Origin: Gammaproteobacteria bacterium
GTDB lineage: Bacteria; Pseudomonadota; Gammaproteobacteria; Steroidobacterales; Woeseiaceae
NCBI GenBank assembly: GCA_029862045.1
Contig: JAOTYE010000013.1
Span: 1-64,000 of the forward strand
Length of the DNA: 64,000 bases
Direction of reading: 5' to 3'
The notes beneath the pieces were generated by a model. That model saw only the letters and a list, made by a program, of their open reading frames with translations, searched no databases and was not told where the DNA came from. How positions within the stretch are numbered: the stretch's first letter is position 1; the number at the start of each line of letters is the position of its first letter. Made by a program: the position numbers and the translations under genes. Below, piece after piece: positions 35,649 to 45,301 of the stretch.

Positions 35649-37643
35649 TTACGGCGTGAAAATGTTCGCCCTGATCTCACGTGTCCAGGGAACAGGACTC
35701 AGATCCATTGGATTGGTGATTACTGCGGCGCGACCGGTACTGCTCATTGCGAACTCCAGCTCTGTGCCATCGCGCAAACCGATCGGCGTGATGACGCTCC
35801 AGGCACCAGCGAGCACATCGAAGTGGCGTGCCTTGAGCTCGCCACCCTGTATCCACACGGCGATCGCATTGCCCGCTGCGTCCTTGCCAACTCGTAATTC
35901 ATCGACGTCCGAAACACCATCATCGGTGTTTATCGTTTCCACCGGGCTCCAAACGGTCAGGGTCGCATCGTAAAATGACGCCGATGCAATGCGCTGTGAA
36001 TTGTCGATTGGATTTGTGGGTTGCCAGGTCGCTACTGCGTTCCCCGCTGCGTCGATGGCCACATCCGGCCACGACGTGTAGATGCTTTGAGAATAGATGG
36101 TATCCGGTGGGCCCCAGCTGTCCGTCAGCGGATCATAGCGAACCGTATCGACGGACCAGTCGGTGCTGCCGCCAATTGCGTTGCGCGTCTGTTCCCAGAC
36201 AGCAACCGCAACACCGTCTGCATTCACCGCCAAGTCGACTCGCTCGGCGCTTTCCCAGTCCTGAATGCTGGCGTGGCCGACGGGTACCGCGGCCGTCCAG
36301 CCACCACCGGTGTGGCGGCTCGCATACAAGGTTGGATTGCGCGGACCTCCGGCGGTCTGTCCGGGGTCGTAAGGCTTCGTGTCCTGCAGCCAGACGATTG
36401 TGAAGTTTCCCTGTCCGTCTGCGCCGAGGGCCGGCTCCTGCACGTTGCGTATGGAGTTACTTTGTGCGGTCGCAATGCCCCAGCTCTCGCTCATGACGTC
36501 ATAGCGATTGGCCCAGATGACCGCATTATCCTGAACCCAGCTTGTAACTACGTTGCCCGCGGCATCAACGGCGATGTCCATGCCGTGCATGAAGGTGAAG
36601 GTAGCGAGATCGATGCCGTCTATTTGCTGCGGCGCACCCCAGCTTCCGTTACTGTAGCGGCGAACCCAGACCGTTGCATTGAGCCAGGAATCATCGGGAT
36701 TGAAGCCGCGTAGCAAGTAGCTCACGGTCACGTCGCCATTCGGCGCAACGACAGTCCTTGGGCTGAATGCCGAGGGACCCGCCAGGATCTCCGGTATTCC
36801 CCAAAGCCCGCCCGAGAAGCGGTTGACCATGACTCGAGCAGTATCCCTGTCACTACCTTCTTCGACCCAGACAGCTGCCGCTGCACCGTCATCATTGATG
36901 TCGACATCACCGACAAAGTGGTCGGTATCGAAGAAATTGAACGGTGTGTTTATCAGCTCTTGCGCGGACCATCCGGCAACCGGCGCGCTGGGAGTCGCAG
37001 AGACTTCCGCCGATGCCTGCCCTTCGCCACCTGCGTTGGCTGCAGTTACCACGAAATAGTGGGCCATACCTGCCGTCAACGACGAAAGTGTGTGCGGACT
37101 CGTTACCCCAGCTATTCGCGTACCGGTTTGCGGTGTTACACCTGTCGATGTGCTCCAGTAGAGGTTGAAACTGTCAGCGCCGTTGACCGCATTCCAGCTG
37201 AGCTGGACGCCCTGAACCAGTGGCGTTACGTTCAAGCCCGTCACTTGTTGGGGTGGCGATATTTGTGGTGTTGCTGATGCTTCTGCCGACGCTGCGCCTT
37301 CTCCCATCGTGTTTTCGGCACTGACGATGAAATAATAAGGACTGCCGTTCGTCAGGCCAGCCAGTGAGTACGGACTGGACACGCCCGCCATGCGGGTCCC
37401 GTTCTGTTTCGTTACACCGCTCGACGTGCCCCAGTACAGGTTGTAGCCAGTTGCGCCGGTGACCGAGTTCCAGCTGATATCGATAACGCCGTCGCCGGCG
37501 CTTGCGTTAACCCCGGACGGCGCGAGCGGTGGCGTGTCGTTCGTCGTTTTGGTTCCTCCGGAACCGGAGGAACCACAGGCCGCCAGCACAAGCGGCGCAC
37601 AGCACAGCAACGTGAGATACAGTTTTCGATGAAGTGAATTCAT
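35649..37643 (-). CDS. FnIII-repeat lipoprotein with propeller-like C-terminal region
   Basis: 664 residues. A lipoprotein signal ends LVLAACGSS, so the protein is lipid-anchored. A glycine/threonine linker leads to two fibronectin type III domains of about 90 residues each (about 40-125 and 130-220). These share the blocks VxxGVQLSWNAV or ISWNSVTG, NLYW and AGVTSPxxLSxL. The remaining 440 residues contain about seven repeats built around DAAGNxxxxW or DGxGNxxxxW (AVDAAGNVVTSWVQ, GADGQGNFTIVWLQ, AIDAAGNAVATWQP). This looks like a beta-propeller or sialidase-like lectin fold. The probable role is surface binding of a polymer. Not a recognised enzyme. It is isolated between two repeat-bearing gaps. 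Confidence 0.75.
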   Translation of the reverse strand: MNSLHRKLYLTLLCCAPLVLAACGSSGSGGTKTTNDTPPLAPSGVNASAGDGVIDISWNSVTGATGYNLYWGTSSGVTKQNGTRMAGVSSPYSLAGLTNGSPYYFIVSAENTMGEGAASAEASATPQISPPQQVTGLNVTPLVQGVQLSWNAVNGADSFNLYWSTSTGVTPQTGTRIAGVTSPHTLSSLTAGMAHYFVVTAANAGGEGQASAEVSATPSAPVAGWSAQELINTPFNFFDTDHFVGDVDINDDGAAAAVWVEEGSDRDTARVMVNRFSGGLWGIPEILAGPSAFSPRTVVAPNGDVTVSYLLRGFNPDDSWLNATVWVRRYSNGSWGAPQQIDGIDLATFTFMHGMDIAVDAAGNVVTSWVQDNAVIWANRYDVMSESWGIATAQSNSIRNVQEPALGADGQGNFTIVWLQDTKPYDPGQTAGGPRNPTLYASRHTGGGWTAAVPVGHASIQDWESAERVDLAVNADGVAVAVWEQTRNAIGGSTDWSVDTVRYDPLTDSWGPPDTIYSQSIYTSWPDVAIDAAGNAVATWQPTNPIDNSQRIASASFYDATLTVWSPVETINTDDGVSDVDELRVGKDAAGNAIAVWIQGGELKARHFDVLAGAWSVITPIGLRDGTELEFAMSSTGRAAVITNPMDLSPVPWTREIRANIFTP

Positions 37644-37868
37644 GATTATCTGGCGTTCCTTCCTTCAGAACGCTGAAGGCGCATTGGGTTAGGTGTGTTC
37701 AGGCCACCGCGATAGCAACCAACCTCAAAACAGACTATCCAAATCGCGCTTCGTATGATGCGATATCAATCACAACGCCACGAAGCTCTTGTGACGCGGG
37801 TCACGTTTTCAGGGATACAGGGTCTGGAGGTTGAAAATCACCGTCCAAACGAACGGCGAAAGAAAATA

Positions 37869-38017
37869 GTGGCCAGGTGCGGACTAACCGGCGCAGCGGG
37901 ACGACAGGCGCCGAAGGCGTGGCAGCGCAGCTGCCGTTCCATCAATCCAGCCGTACGGAATCGGGTAGCCGGCCTAATGCGACACTGACCTCACTAGCGA
38001 AACACGCGGATTTTCAG
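37869..38017. repeat. Interspersed repeat R6 with tRNA-Phe fragment
   Basis: This is in the 606-base gap 37644-38249, in which no gene is seen. GTGGCCAGGTGCGGA (37869-37883) is the tRNA acceptor end with one change. It runs into CTAACCGGCGCAGCGGG, a degenerate module b, followed by GGCGCCGAAGGCG. Further on, CTGACCTCACTAGCGAA (from 37985) precedes ACACGCGGATTTTCAG at 38002-38017, the anticodon-arm piece. The CTGACC-to-TTTTCAG block of 33 bases is identical at 48001-48033. The tRNA pieces are in the same order and orientation as in R2 but separated by about 120 bases. Confidence 0.7.
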
Positions 38018-38032
38018 GACAGAAATAGCGCT

Positions 38033-38055
38033 GATTATCTAGCCGTTAGATAATC
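38033..38055. promoter_or_regulatory. Perfect inverted repeat upstream of 38250 gene
   Basis: GATTATCTA and TAGATAATC, separated by GCCGT, form a 9-bp perfect stem. A second, shorter inverted repeat (TACGGT, five bases, ACCGTA) follows at 38095-38111. Both lie 140-215 bases before the start at 38250 and right after the R6 tRNA fragment. They could be operators or part of the repeat. No T-tract, so not a standard terminator. Confidence 0.35.
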
Positions 38056-38249
38056 CAGTGCGGTGTATTTACGCGATTTCGATCATTCGTACCTTACGGT
38101 GAATTACCGTAGTTGATCCTGGATTCGGCACCAAAGTGGGCACTTGATCATATCTTTCGACGTCCGAAAAATGCTTGCCTATCGACGGGGATCAAACGGC
38201 TACCAATAGTGTCTGAGTACCAAACACACCCTGTTGGAGACCCAACTTC

Positions 38250-40088
38250 ATGAGCCTCAAGACAATTGATACCTGGTCAAGACGTAGGGTCGCGTTCTCG
38301 ACGCTGCTTGTCATCTTCCTCGTGGCAATCTCAGGGTTCACCGGCGCACAAGAGCAGCCAACTTTTGCTGCTACCTTGGATAATCAACTCGGGCTGACCT
38401 TCTCTCCGGATGGGAAGACAGCCTATTGGGTCGAATGGAATGGCGCCTGGGGTAGCCGCGATCGTGGTCAAAGAGGCATTTACACTGCTCGGCAGGAAAA
38501 CGGGATCTGGAGTAAGCCAGAGCCTGCTCCATTTTCACAACGCTACTCAGACGAGGATCCGTTCGTTTCACCCGATGGACACTGGCTGTACTTTGTTTCC
38601 GATCGGCCGATCAACGATGCAGACGAAAAGTTCGACGCCAACATCTGGCGTTATAGCCTGGTAGAAAAAGATCGCGTGGAATACCTGTCGATTAATTCGG
38701 AGTCGGCAGAATATTCCCCGGTCATGACCTCGTCTGGCGCATTATATTTTGCGTCGGCTCGTGATGGTGGCCCCGGAGAAGGTGATATATATCGCGCGGC
38801 TCCGCAGGGAGATGAATTTGGACCAGCTGAGGTCTTGGGGCCAGCCATCAACAGCCATACCGGGGAATGGAATCTCTGGGTCTCATCCGACGAGAATGAA
38901 CTGATATTCGAGGCGTCGTCTCGTCCGACCAATGTTTCAGTGTCTGGTGATCTTTATTACAGCTGGCGTACGCCAGCGGGCTGGACGGCCGCCGTACCGA
39001 TTGAGGACCTGAATTCCGGTGGCAGTGACTTGATGCCGCGCCTGCACCCTGATGGTAATACCCTTTACTACACGACGGCACCGATCGGCGGGCACGCGCG
39101 AATCGCTACGACCGACTGGGGTCGATCGAGTACGCAGTTGCGTGCTGCCTATGCGCCGATACTGCTGGTTGCCAACAGAGCATCTCACGAAGTCACGTTT
39201 GTTGACCTTGCACGTGGAGAGATCGTCGCTCGAATTGCAACGGGTGAGGGGCCGCACCTGTTGTCGAATGTAAGCGATGGCCGGGTGTTGGCAACGGGAT
39301 ATGGGGAATTCCCGAGACCGCACGCCGAACCGATCTCCCGCCGCCCGCCGTTTGTCGAGTCGCCTAACTCACGATTGACATTGATCGACGTAATCAATCG
39401 AACAGTTCTGCTCGATCGGGTTATCGAAAATTGTGCGAAACCACACGCCAGCTGGATAGTCGCGCAGCGGGCTTATGTGACCTGCGAAACGGAGAAACGG
39501 CTGCTTGCTCTTGATCTGAAAAACGGTGAGGCAGTTGGGTTTTTCGACACTCGACAGGAAGGGTCGCACGTACTCGGTTTCGTGCCTGGGCTGAGGACAC
39601 TCGCCGTTTCCAATACCGATTCGGGCTCGTTGACTTTGATCAGTATTGACAACGGAGAAACAAGAATTTTGGCTCTGGCCGACGGCAGCGAGGGTCTGCT
39701 GGTCCGCGCCGATCGAATCTGGGTTGGCAATGCTTGGGATGGATCTGTGTCAGTCGTGGATTCCCACACCGCATCGGTGGTAACGCAAATTGATTCCGTC
39801 TGCAATTTCCCGATCGCACTCAGCTCGGATCCGCAGGAACATGTGTGGGTTGCATGTTTCGGATCGGCGGAACTCGTCTCTATAAATAGTGACACGCTTG
39901 TTGTGGAGCGCCGTATCAGCCTCGACGACCAACCACTCAACCTTCTCCTGCATCCCGGTCTTGAGCTTGCTTACGTCTCCTTTCCCAGAAAAAACGCCAT
40001 CGCCGAGATCGACCTGCGATCCGGTCGCGAACTGCGCCGCATTGTCGTTGGTATCGAACCCGATGGTCTGCGGTGGGCAAAACCATAG
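38250..40088 (+). CDS. Exported double beta-propeller protein (PD40/TolB-like plus YVTN-like)
   Basis: 612 residues with a signal segment (LLVIFLVAISGFTGAQ). Residues about 35-295 contain PD40/TolB-type blades (GLTFSPDGKTAYWVE, DPFVSPDGHWLYFVSDRP, PVMTSSGALYFASARDGG, MPRLHPDGNTLYYTT). Residues about 300-610 carry YVTN/YncE-type blades (ILLVANRASHEVTFVDLARGE, RIWVGNAWDGSVSVVDSHT, HVWVACFGSAELVSINSD). Two propellers in one chain suggest a periplasmic binding or scaffold role. No catalytic site was identified. The gene is followed after about 75 bases by a small secreted protein and a molybdopterin oxidoreductase on the same strand, so it may be the first gene of that unit. Confidence 0.75.
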   Translation: MSLKTIDTWSRRRVAFSTLLVIFLVAISGFTGAQEQPTFAATLDNQLGLTFSPDGKTAYWVEWNGAWGSRDRGQRGIYTARQENGIWSKPEPAPFSQRYSDEDPFVSPDGHWLYFVSDRPINDADEKFDANIWRYSLVEKDRVEYLSINSESAEYSPVMTSSGALYFASARDGGPGEGDIYRAAPQGDEFGPAEVLGPAINSHTGEWNLWVSSDENELIFEASSRPTNVSVSGDLYYSWRTPAGWTAAVPIEDLNSGGSDLMPRLHPDGNTLYYTTAPIGGHARIATTDWGRSSTQLRAAYAPILLVANRASHEVTFVDLARGEIVARIATGEGPHLLSNVSDGRVLATGYGEFPRPHAEPISRRPPFVESPNSRLTLIDVINRTVLLDRVIENCAKPHASWIVAQRAYVTCETEKRLLALDLKNGEAVGFFDTRQEGSHVLGFVPGLRTLAVSNTDSGSLTLISIDNGETRILALADGSEGLLVRADRIWVGNAWDGSVSVVDSHTASVVTQIDSVCNFPIALSSDPQEHVWVACFGSAELVSINSDTLVVERRISLDDQPLNLLLHPGLELAYVSFPRKNAIAEIDLRSGRELRRIVVGIEPDGLRWAKP

Positions 40089-40164
40089 CGCTGGTACTGC
40101 TCGTTAGTATATGTTTTGGTGACCAGAGGCATTTACGCGCACTGTCAACAGTGAGGACTTTCGA

Positions 40165-40803
40165 ATGATGCACAGGCAGTCACCGAACCTAAACGGACTT
40201 GCGATCTTCGCTGTCATTCTTCTGGTTGCGGTGGCCGCTCAGGCTAGCGCACAAGACACTCCGGAGCTCAAAGGCGACCACGCGACGATAGAAGATGCTG
40301 TGGCGATGGTCGAATCCATGGGCGGAATGGCCATCTGGAGAGACCTCGCAGCCGTACACTTCGTGCACGAATGGGACATCGTCAACCGCCCTGATCGTTA
40401 CCTCGAGAATGAGATCCTCGATCTGATCGGACCGCGCTCCCACGTAACAATGGAAAGCGAGATCAATTCTCGAATGCGTGCCTATAGCCCCGAGCATCGC
40501 TACTGGAGTATCAACAACGGCGAATTCGAGTATGGCAGCGAAGAGTTACTCGAACGTGCCATGGAGCGGGCGCCCTACAGCCTGTACCGCCTGGCCAGGG
40601 CCGTGGCCCGTGGCGACAGTGACATCGTAGTTCGATTCGGAACCATCGACGGAATCTCGAACCTACCCGCGCTCGAGTTCATCGGCTCCGATGGCGCAGC
40701 CCACGGCTGGATATTGCTTAACACCAGGAAAGAGCCGACGATCTGGTCAACCACACAGTACATCTATGTGCTCGGCCCGTTGGCAGAGCACATCGAGGGC
40801 TGA
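40165..40803 (+). CDS. Secreted protein of unknown function
   Basis: 212 residues with a signal peptide (LAIFAVILLVAVAAQASAQ). The mature part has histidine- and acid-rich helical segments (DLAAVHFVHEWDIVNRPDRY, RMRAYSPEHRYWSINNGE), then a beta-rich C-terminus (DIVVRFGTIDGISNLPALEF). I do not recognise the family. Its stop is 10 bases before the start of the molybdopterin oxidoreductase gene, so it is probably co-transcribed. The histidines in the VHEW and PEHRYW blocks could bind a metal or substrate. Weak evidence for any function. Confidence 0.6.
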   Translation: MMHRQSPNLNGLAIFAVILLVAVAAQASAQDTPELKGDHATIEDAVAMVESMGGMAIWRDLAAVHFVHEWDIVNRPDRYLENEILDLIGPRSHVTMESEINSRMRAYSPEHRYWSINNGEFEYGSEELLERAMERAPYSLYRLARAVARGDSDIVVRFGTIDGISNLPALEFIGSDGAAHGWILLNTRKEPTIWSTTQYIYVLGPLAEHIEG

Positions 40804-40813
40804 TGCACTGGAA

Positions 40814-42973
40814 ATGATCAACCGTCGCGACTTCATTCAGTTAAGTGCCATCAGCAGTCTTGGGCTGGTCATCGGCATACCGAGGTTCGCACGGTCGGCC
40901 AATGCAGACGTCTTCCTGCACCGGTTGATCCACATCGGCACCGATGGCGGAATCACGCTATTCGCCCAGAACCCCGAGATGGGTCAGGGCGTGAAAACTG
41001 CACTCCCGATGATCATCGCCGAGGAACTCGATGTCGACTGGCAATCGATCAACGTAGAACAGGCTGGCTGGGACGCTGACCTGGAGAATCAGTTCTCGGG
41101 TGGAAGCCTGAGTATCCGCCTGAACTACGCGGCGATGCGACAGGCCGGTGCCAGTGCAAGAGCTATGCTGTTGGCGGCCGCCGCCAACAGGTTGGGTCGT
41201 CCCACGGCCGAACTGATGACCGACAAGAGCTTTGTCATTGACAGCGCGAGTGACACACGCCTGAGTTACGCGGAACTCGCCGAAGACGCTGCGCTGCAGC
41301 CGGTGCCCGACGAGCCCAAGCTTAAGGATGCCTCTCAATTCAAGCTGATCGGGCACTCCGTACCTGACGTTGACAGCCGGGCATTGAGTAACGGACAGCA
41401 GATCTACAGTCTCGATCTCAAGTTGCCCGACATGCTGTATGCTGTAGTGGTCCGCTGCCCGCATGGTGACGGACAGCCGACGTCGTTCGACGACAGTGAC
41501 TCAAGAACCGTTCCCGGTGTCGTCGGCTTCCACATGTTGAAAAACAGAGACCACGGCGGTCGCATCATCCTGCCCAATTGCCCCAACTTCGTCTCGGGAG
41601 TCGCGGTACTCGCGACCAACACCTGGTCTGCGCTCCAAGGGGCGCGCAGGCTCAAGGTCCAGTGGCAGATGCCGGAGGCTCGCGACGACACAACCGACCT
41701 CATGCAGCGATTCGAGGCTGCGCTGGCCGAGGACGCCGAGCTCATAAGAAAGGATGGCGATCCGGCCATACCTGAGGGGGCCACGCACATCGATGCCGTG
41801 TACGAGCTGCCCTACCTCGCACACGTACCGATGGAGCCAATGAATTGCACAGCACGGGTCGACGGCGCCAAAGCTGAAGTCTGGGCACCGACGCAGAATC
41901 CGCCAATGGCAGCCGAAGCCGTTGCGAAAGTGCTCGGGATCCCACAAGAGAACGTCACGGTGCACGTGATGCGTTCCGGCGGCGCATTCGGCAGGCGCTA
42001 TTATGCCGACTTCATCACCGATACGGTGCTGCTCGCCCAAGAATTTCAACGGCCCGTCAAGGTCATTTGGCCACGAGAAGACGATGTGCGCCACGACTAT
42101 TTCCGTCCCGCCAATGTGCAACGCGTTCGCGCGGCCGCCAGTGACAGCCGAATCACGCACTGGCACCAGAAAGTAGCAAGCCATCCCCGTCAGATTTACC
42201 TCGAGCGCGGCGGCTCGCCTGCCGAGATCGGCAACTACGAGTTTCCAGCCGGCTTCGTACCGAACCTCCTGTTCGACTACGTCGCCGTGCCGGCGCGCAT
42301 TCCGCTCGGCCAATGGCGAGCGACCGAGCATTCCGGCAACGTGTTCGTCGTGTCGAGCGCCATTGACGAACTCGCCCATGCAGCGCGCATCGACCCGCTG
42401 GCGTTATGGCTGAAGCTCGTAGGCGACGAACGGTTCGTGCAGGTACGCGAGGATTTTCGTTTCGATGCCTCGAGGCTGAAGAAGGTTGTTGAGGTCGCTG
42501 CAGAGCAATCGGGCTGGGGCACGAGATTGCCCGATGGCAAAGGTCGCGGGCTTGCAGCCAGCTACAACCAGGGCGCCTGGGTGGCCGAAGTTGCCGAGGT
42601 CACGGTCGAAAGCGACCGGCTCAGCGTGGACAGCATTACCTGCGCGATCGACTGCGGCCGGGTCATCAACCCACAGGGCGCGGTCAACCAGGTAGAAGGC
42701 GGCATCCTCGAGGGTCTGAGCGCGGCGCTTTACGGAAAGATAACTGTCAAGGACGGCATCGTGCAGGAGAGCAATTTCCACGATTACCGCTTCTGCAGAA
42801 TCGATGAGATGCCGCGGATAGATGTTCACCTCATTGACAGCGACGATGCTCCCAGGGGCCTCGGCGAAGGGCCGTTGCCCCCCGTCGCTCCCGCGATTAC
42901 AAACGCGATTTTCGCGGCGACGAGCAAACGGATTCGGCAGCTGCCTATAGTCTTGAGCGGGCTGGGGCGATGA
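40814..42973 (+). CDS. Molybdopterin-binding aldehyde/isoquinoline oxidoreductase large subunit (IorB-like)
   Basis: 719 residues from the ATG at 40814, chosen for its Tat motif (NRRDFIQLS) and family length. The xanthine-dehydrogenase-family molybdenum-binding domains follow. Features include the N-terminal QNPEMGQGVKTALPMIIAEEL cofactor region, GGAFGRRYYADF, and the C-terminal GLGEGPLPPVAPAITNAI segment with the catalytic glutamate. The single-chain layout with Tat leader matches the beta subunit of isoquinoline 1-oxidoreductase and related membrane aldehyde dehydrogenases. Those enzymes need a small [2Fe-2S] subunit, which is not adjacent on either side. The partner must be elsewhere, or electron transfer differs. 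A repeat (R7) begins seven bases after the stop. Confidence 0.85.
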   Translation: MINRRDFIQLSAISSLGLVIGIPRFARSANADVFLHRLIHIGTDGGITLFAQNPEMGQGVKTALPMIIAEELDVDWQSINVEQAGWDADLENQFSGGSLSIRLNYAAMRQAGASARAMLLAAAANRLGRPTAELMTDKSFVIDSASDTRLSYAELAEDAALQPVPDEPKLKDASQFKLIGHSVPDVDSRALSNGQQIYSLDLKLPDMLYAVVVRCPHGDGQPTSFDDSDSRTVPGVVGFHMLKNRDHGGRIILPNCPNFVSGVAVLATNTWSALQGARRLKVQWQMPEARDDTTDLMQRFEAALAEDAELIRKDGDPAIPEGATHIDAVYELPYLAHVPMEPMNCTARVDGAKAEVWAPTQNPPMAAEAVAKVLGIPQENVTVHVMRSGGAFGRRYYADFITDTVLLAQEFQRPVKVIWPREDDVRHDYFRPANVQRVRAAASDSRITHWHQKVASHPRQIYLERGGSPAEIGNYEFPAGFVPNLLFDYVAVPARIPLGQWRATEHSGNVFVVSSAIDELAHAARIDPLALWLKLVGDERFVQVREDFRFDASRLKKVVEVAAEQSGWGTRLPDGKGRGLAASYNQGAWVAEVAEVTVESDRLSVDSITCAIDCGRVINPQGAVNQVEGGILEGLSAALYGKITVKDGIVQESNFHDYRFCRIDEMPRIDVHLIDSDDAPRGLGEGPLPPVAPAITNAIFAATSKRIRQLPIVLSGLGR

Positions 42974-42979
42974 GATTGT

Positions 42980-43101
42980 GGTGGCCCACCCAATAGCAAC
43001 ACCGTGCCAGCCGATACGACCTAAGCGGGACACGCGGATTTTCAGAGCGCGCGTGGAAGCGCTAAGGCCATATTTTTTGGTAAGTTACCGGGGCGTCCGT
43101 A
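42980..43101. repeat. Interspersed repeat R7: tRNA-Phe ends with replaced T-arm plus module f start
   Basis: TGGTGGCC at 42980-42987 is the tRNA acceptor 3' end. It is followed by CACCCAATAGCAACACCG and a CGATACGACCTA end (42988-43024), shared with 27152-27190. Then ACACGCGGATTTTCAG at 43030-43045 gives the anticodon-arm piece. About 40 bases later GTTACCGGGGCGTCCGT (43085-43101) is the start of module f, which then diverges. Relative to tRNA-Phe the T-arm has been replaced by a foreign block while both ends are kept. The rest of the gap to 43198 holds nothing recognised. Confidence 0.7.
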
Positions 43102-43197
43102 TTCCCTACTAGCCAATTCCTGCAAGACCCGCTACTTCTGCCCGACCTGTCATCAGAAGCGCATGCTCGCCGACGCGATAGAATTTTCTATCCTCCG

Positions 43198-43809
43198 TTA
43201 GTTTCCGAACATCACGCACAGCAGCAGGTGCCCCGGCAGCTGCAGCGCCAGTGGCACCACTGTCATCAGCAGCAGCATGTGTTGTACCGGCGTGAGGTTT
43301 GCGCCCGCAGCAATCGGTAACCGGTATACATGATTGATATTCGCTTTCGGTTTTGTCAGCCAGCGCGTCAGCAGCAGCACGAGCCATGTAATCAGCACTG
43401 CCCATGGATATACGCCGGGGTCATAACCAAGCCGCCACGGGGCCCAGACGATCACCGCCAACAACGGCACGTGGAACAGCGACACCGCGCGCAGCCACAG
43501 CGGGCTCTGTTTGTCGAACATGTAGTCAGCAAGGCCGATCACGCGCGGCAGGCGCAGCAGGCGGCCGAAGAAGCTCACGCCCCATAACATCTCTGGAACA
43601 AGCACCATGCATGCCGTGAGGCTGACGATGAACGAACTTTCCAGCCACAGGCCCGCTACGAGCGCGAGGAACGCGATGTCGGAGAACCAGAGGAAATTGG
43701 CCGGGCCGCGATGCCGCCAGTAAATAAGGACGATGACGAGCACCATCGCGGTCCACACGACTTTAAGCCATAGCGGCACGAGAGTACTTACCAGCAGTTC
43801 ATCGCCCAT
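43198..43809 (-). CDS. Multipass membrane protein of unknown function
   Basis: 203 residues, about six hydrophobic segments (VPLWLKVVWTAMVLVIVLIY, DIAFLALVAGLWLESSFIVSL, YPWAVLITWLVLLLTRWL, MLLLMTVVPLALQLPGHLLL). Charged residues are in the loops (WRHRGPANF, KPKANINHV). It resembles uncharacterised membrane-associated proteins of Proteobacteria, with no active-site motif that I can name. The gene is alone on its strand, bordered on one side by repeat R7 and on the other by a divergent 194-base gap to the amidase gene. Function unknown. Confidence 0.65.
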   Translation of the reverse strand: MGDELLVSTLVPLWLKVVWTAMVLVIVLIYWRHRGPANFLWFSDIAFLALVAGLWLESSFIVSLTACMVLVPEMLWGVSFFGRLLRLPRVIGLADYMFDKQSPLWLRAVSLFHVPLLAVIVWAPWRLGYDPGVYPWAVLITWLVLLLTRWLTKPKANINHVYRLPIAAGANLTPVQHMLLLMTVVPLALQLPGHLLLCVMFGN

Positions 43810-44003
43810 TGGATCCCGCCTGTATTGTCACGTCGGCCTGCCGAGCAACCGCAGCTGTAAGTAATCCTGCCTCAATCTTTCAACCTCATGTTTCGTAGTA
43901 AATTAATATTACACTCGCCGTCACCTTCTAATGGTTAAAATGGGGCCACGCGCGATTACTTACACAAGTACGTCGATTGAGAACTCCAGCGGGGTAACTT
44001 CGA

Positions 44004-45248
44004 ATGAACTCTGGCCTTTCCACCTGCTTTTCCGTTGGACTACTGTCGACTTTAGCCGTATTTACGGACGCTGCCGCCGAGATCGTAGTAGGCGACAGCC
44101 AGGTTAGCTGCGCCGAAGACCCGGCTTGTATCAATCGCCTGCATCCCGACATCCCGACGGTTGCCAACGCCGATCCTGGTGAGCGCATCGTGTTCGTCGG
44201 CCGCGATGCCTTCGACCTGACGCTCGATCCGGACAATTTTTCGAGCGCCAATGGCATCCCGCGGGAAGGATTCGGCATCGTCCACGCACTGACCGGCCCC
44301 GTTTTTATCAACGGCGCCAAAGCCGGGGACGTGCTGGCAGTGACCATCGAGGCATTCAAGCCTGCCGATGTCGGTTGGACCGAAGCCGGACCATTCGGCT
44401 TTGCCGGCGACCAATTCGGTACCGACGAGCGTTTCATCGTCTGGCGCATCAATGACGAATATGCCGTCAGCGATGCACTTCCGGGCGTGCGCATCCCGAA
44501 TGCGAGTTTTCCCGGCGTCGTGACAACGCTGCCCGGAGCGGCCCTGGTCGCCGAGGTGCTGGCACGCGAGACACAGCTGCTCGAATCGGGCGGCGCCGTG
44601 ATGAATCCCGACCCGGATGAGGCGGAGCCGGCGTCGGTGTGCGGAGCGGAAGGGACAAAACCGGCAGAGTGCCTGCGCACGATCCCGCCGCGGGAGCACG
44701 GCGGTAACATGGACATCCGTTACATTACTACCGGGACAACGGTCTACCTGCCTTGTTACATCGATGGCTGTGGGCTCGCGGTCGGCGACTTCCATTACGC
44801 GCAGGGTGACGGCGAGGTGGCAGGCACGGCAATCGAGATGGGCGGCAGGATGACCGTCACCACCCGTATTGTCGATGAGCCGCCCGACCTTTCCCACGGC
44901 CCCCACTACGAAGGCCCGGCATCGGTGCTCGATATACCGTCGCAACGCTTCTACGCCGTGACCGGTTTCCCGCTCAAAGAAAAAGGCAGCGTACCCGCGG
45001 ACCTTGCCTACCTCGACTCCCCGAAAATCGCAGGTCTGAGCAACCTGTCGAGCGATATCAATCTCGCGGCGCGAAATGCTCTCGCGGCCATGATTGACTA
45101 CATCATGTCGGAATACGGTTATGACCGGACGCAGGCCTACATGATCGCGAGCGTCGCGGTGGATATGCGTATCGGTCAACTGGTTGACGTGCCGAACGTC
45201 GGTGTGACCGCGGTACTGCCGCTGGATATATTTGTAGGGAGTGACTGA
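44004..45248 (+). CDS. Exported acetamidase/formamidase-family protein
   Basis: 414 residues with a signal peptide (about 1-24, FTDAAAE). The FmdA/AmdA fold is shown by GPVFINGAKAGDVLAVTIE, GWTEAGPFGFAGDQF, the PPREHGGNMDIRYITTGTTV block and YLPCYIDGCGLAVGDFHYAQ, followed by GDGEVAGTAIEMGG. Family members hydrolyse formamide or acetamide to ammonia and the acid, normally in the cytoplasm. A periplasmic version with extra cysteines (CIDRL-type and SVCGAEG blocks) may act on another amide. The gene is single, and a fragment of a second copy lies just downstream at 45340-45410. Substrate not determined. Confidence 0.82.
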   Translation: MNSGLSTCFSVGLLSTLAVFTDAAAEIVVGDSQVSCAEDPACINRLHPDIPTVANADPGERIVFVGRDAFDLTLDPDNFSSANGIPREGFGIVHALTGPVFINGAKAGDVLAVTIEAFKPADVGWTEAGPFGFAGDQFGTDERFIVWRINDEYAVSDALPGVRIPNASFPGVVTTLPGAALVAEVLARETQLLESGGAVMNPDPDEAEPASVCGAEGTKPAECLRTIPPREHGGNMDIRYITTGTTVYLPCYIDGCGLAVGDFHYAQGDGEVAGTAIEMGGRMTVTTRIVDEPPDLSHGPHYEGPASVLDIPSQRFYAVTGFPLKEKGSVPADLAYLDSPKIAGLSNLSSDINLAARNALAAMIDYIMSEYGYDRTQAYMIASVAVDMRIGQLVDVPNVGVTAVLPLDIFVGSD

Positions 45249-45301
45249 CTCCTGACAATATTGCCGGCGACGGCAGTTCGAAATGGCAGGTGTCAGGTGA
45301 A

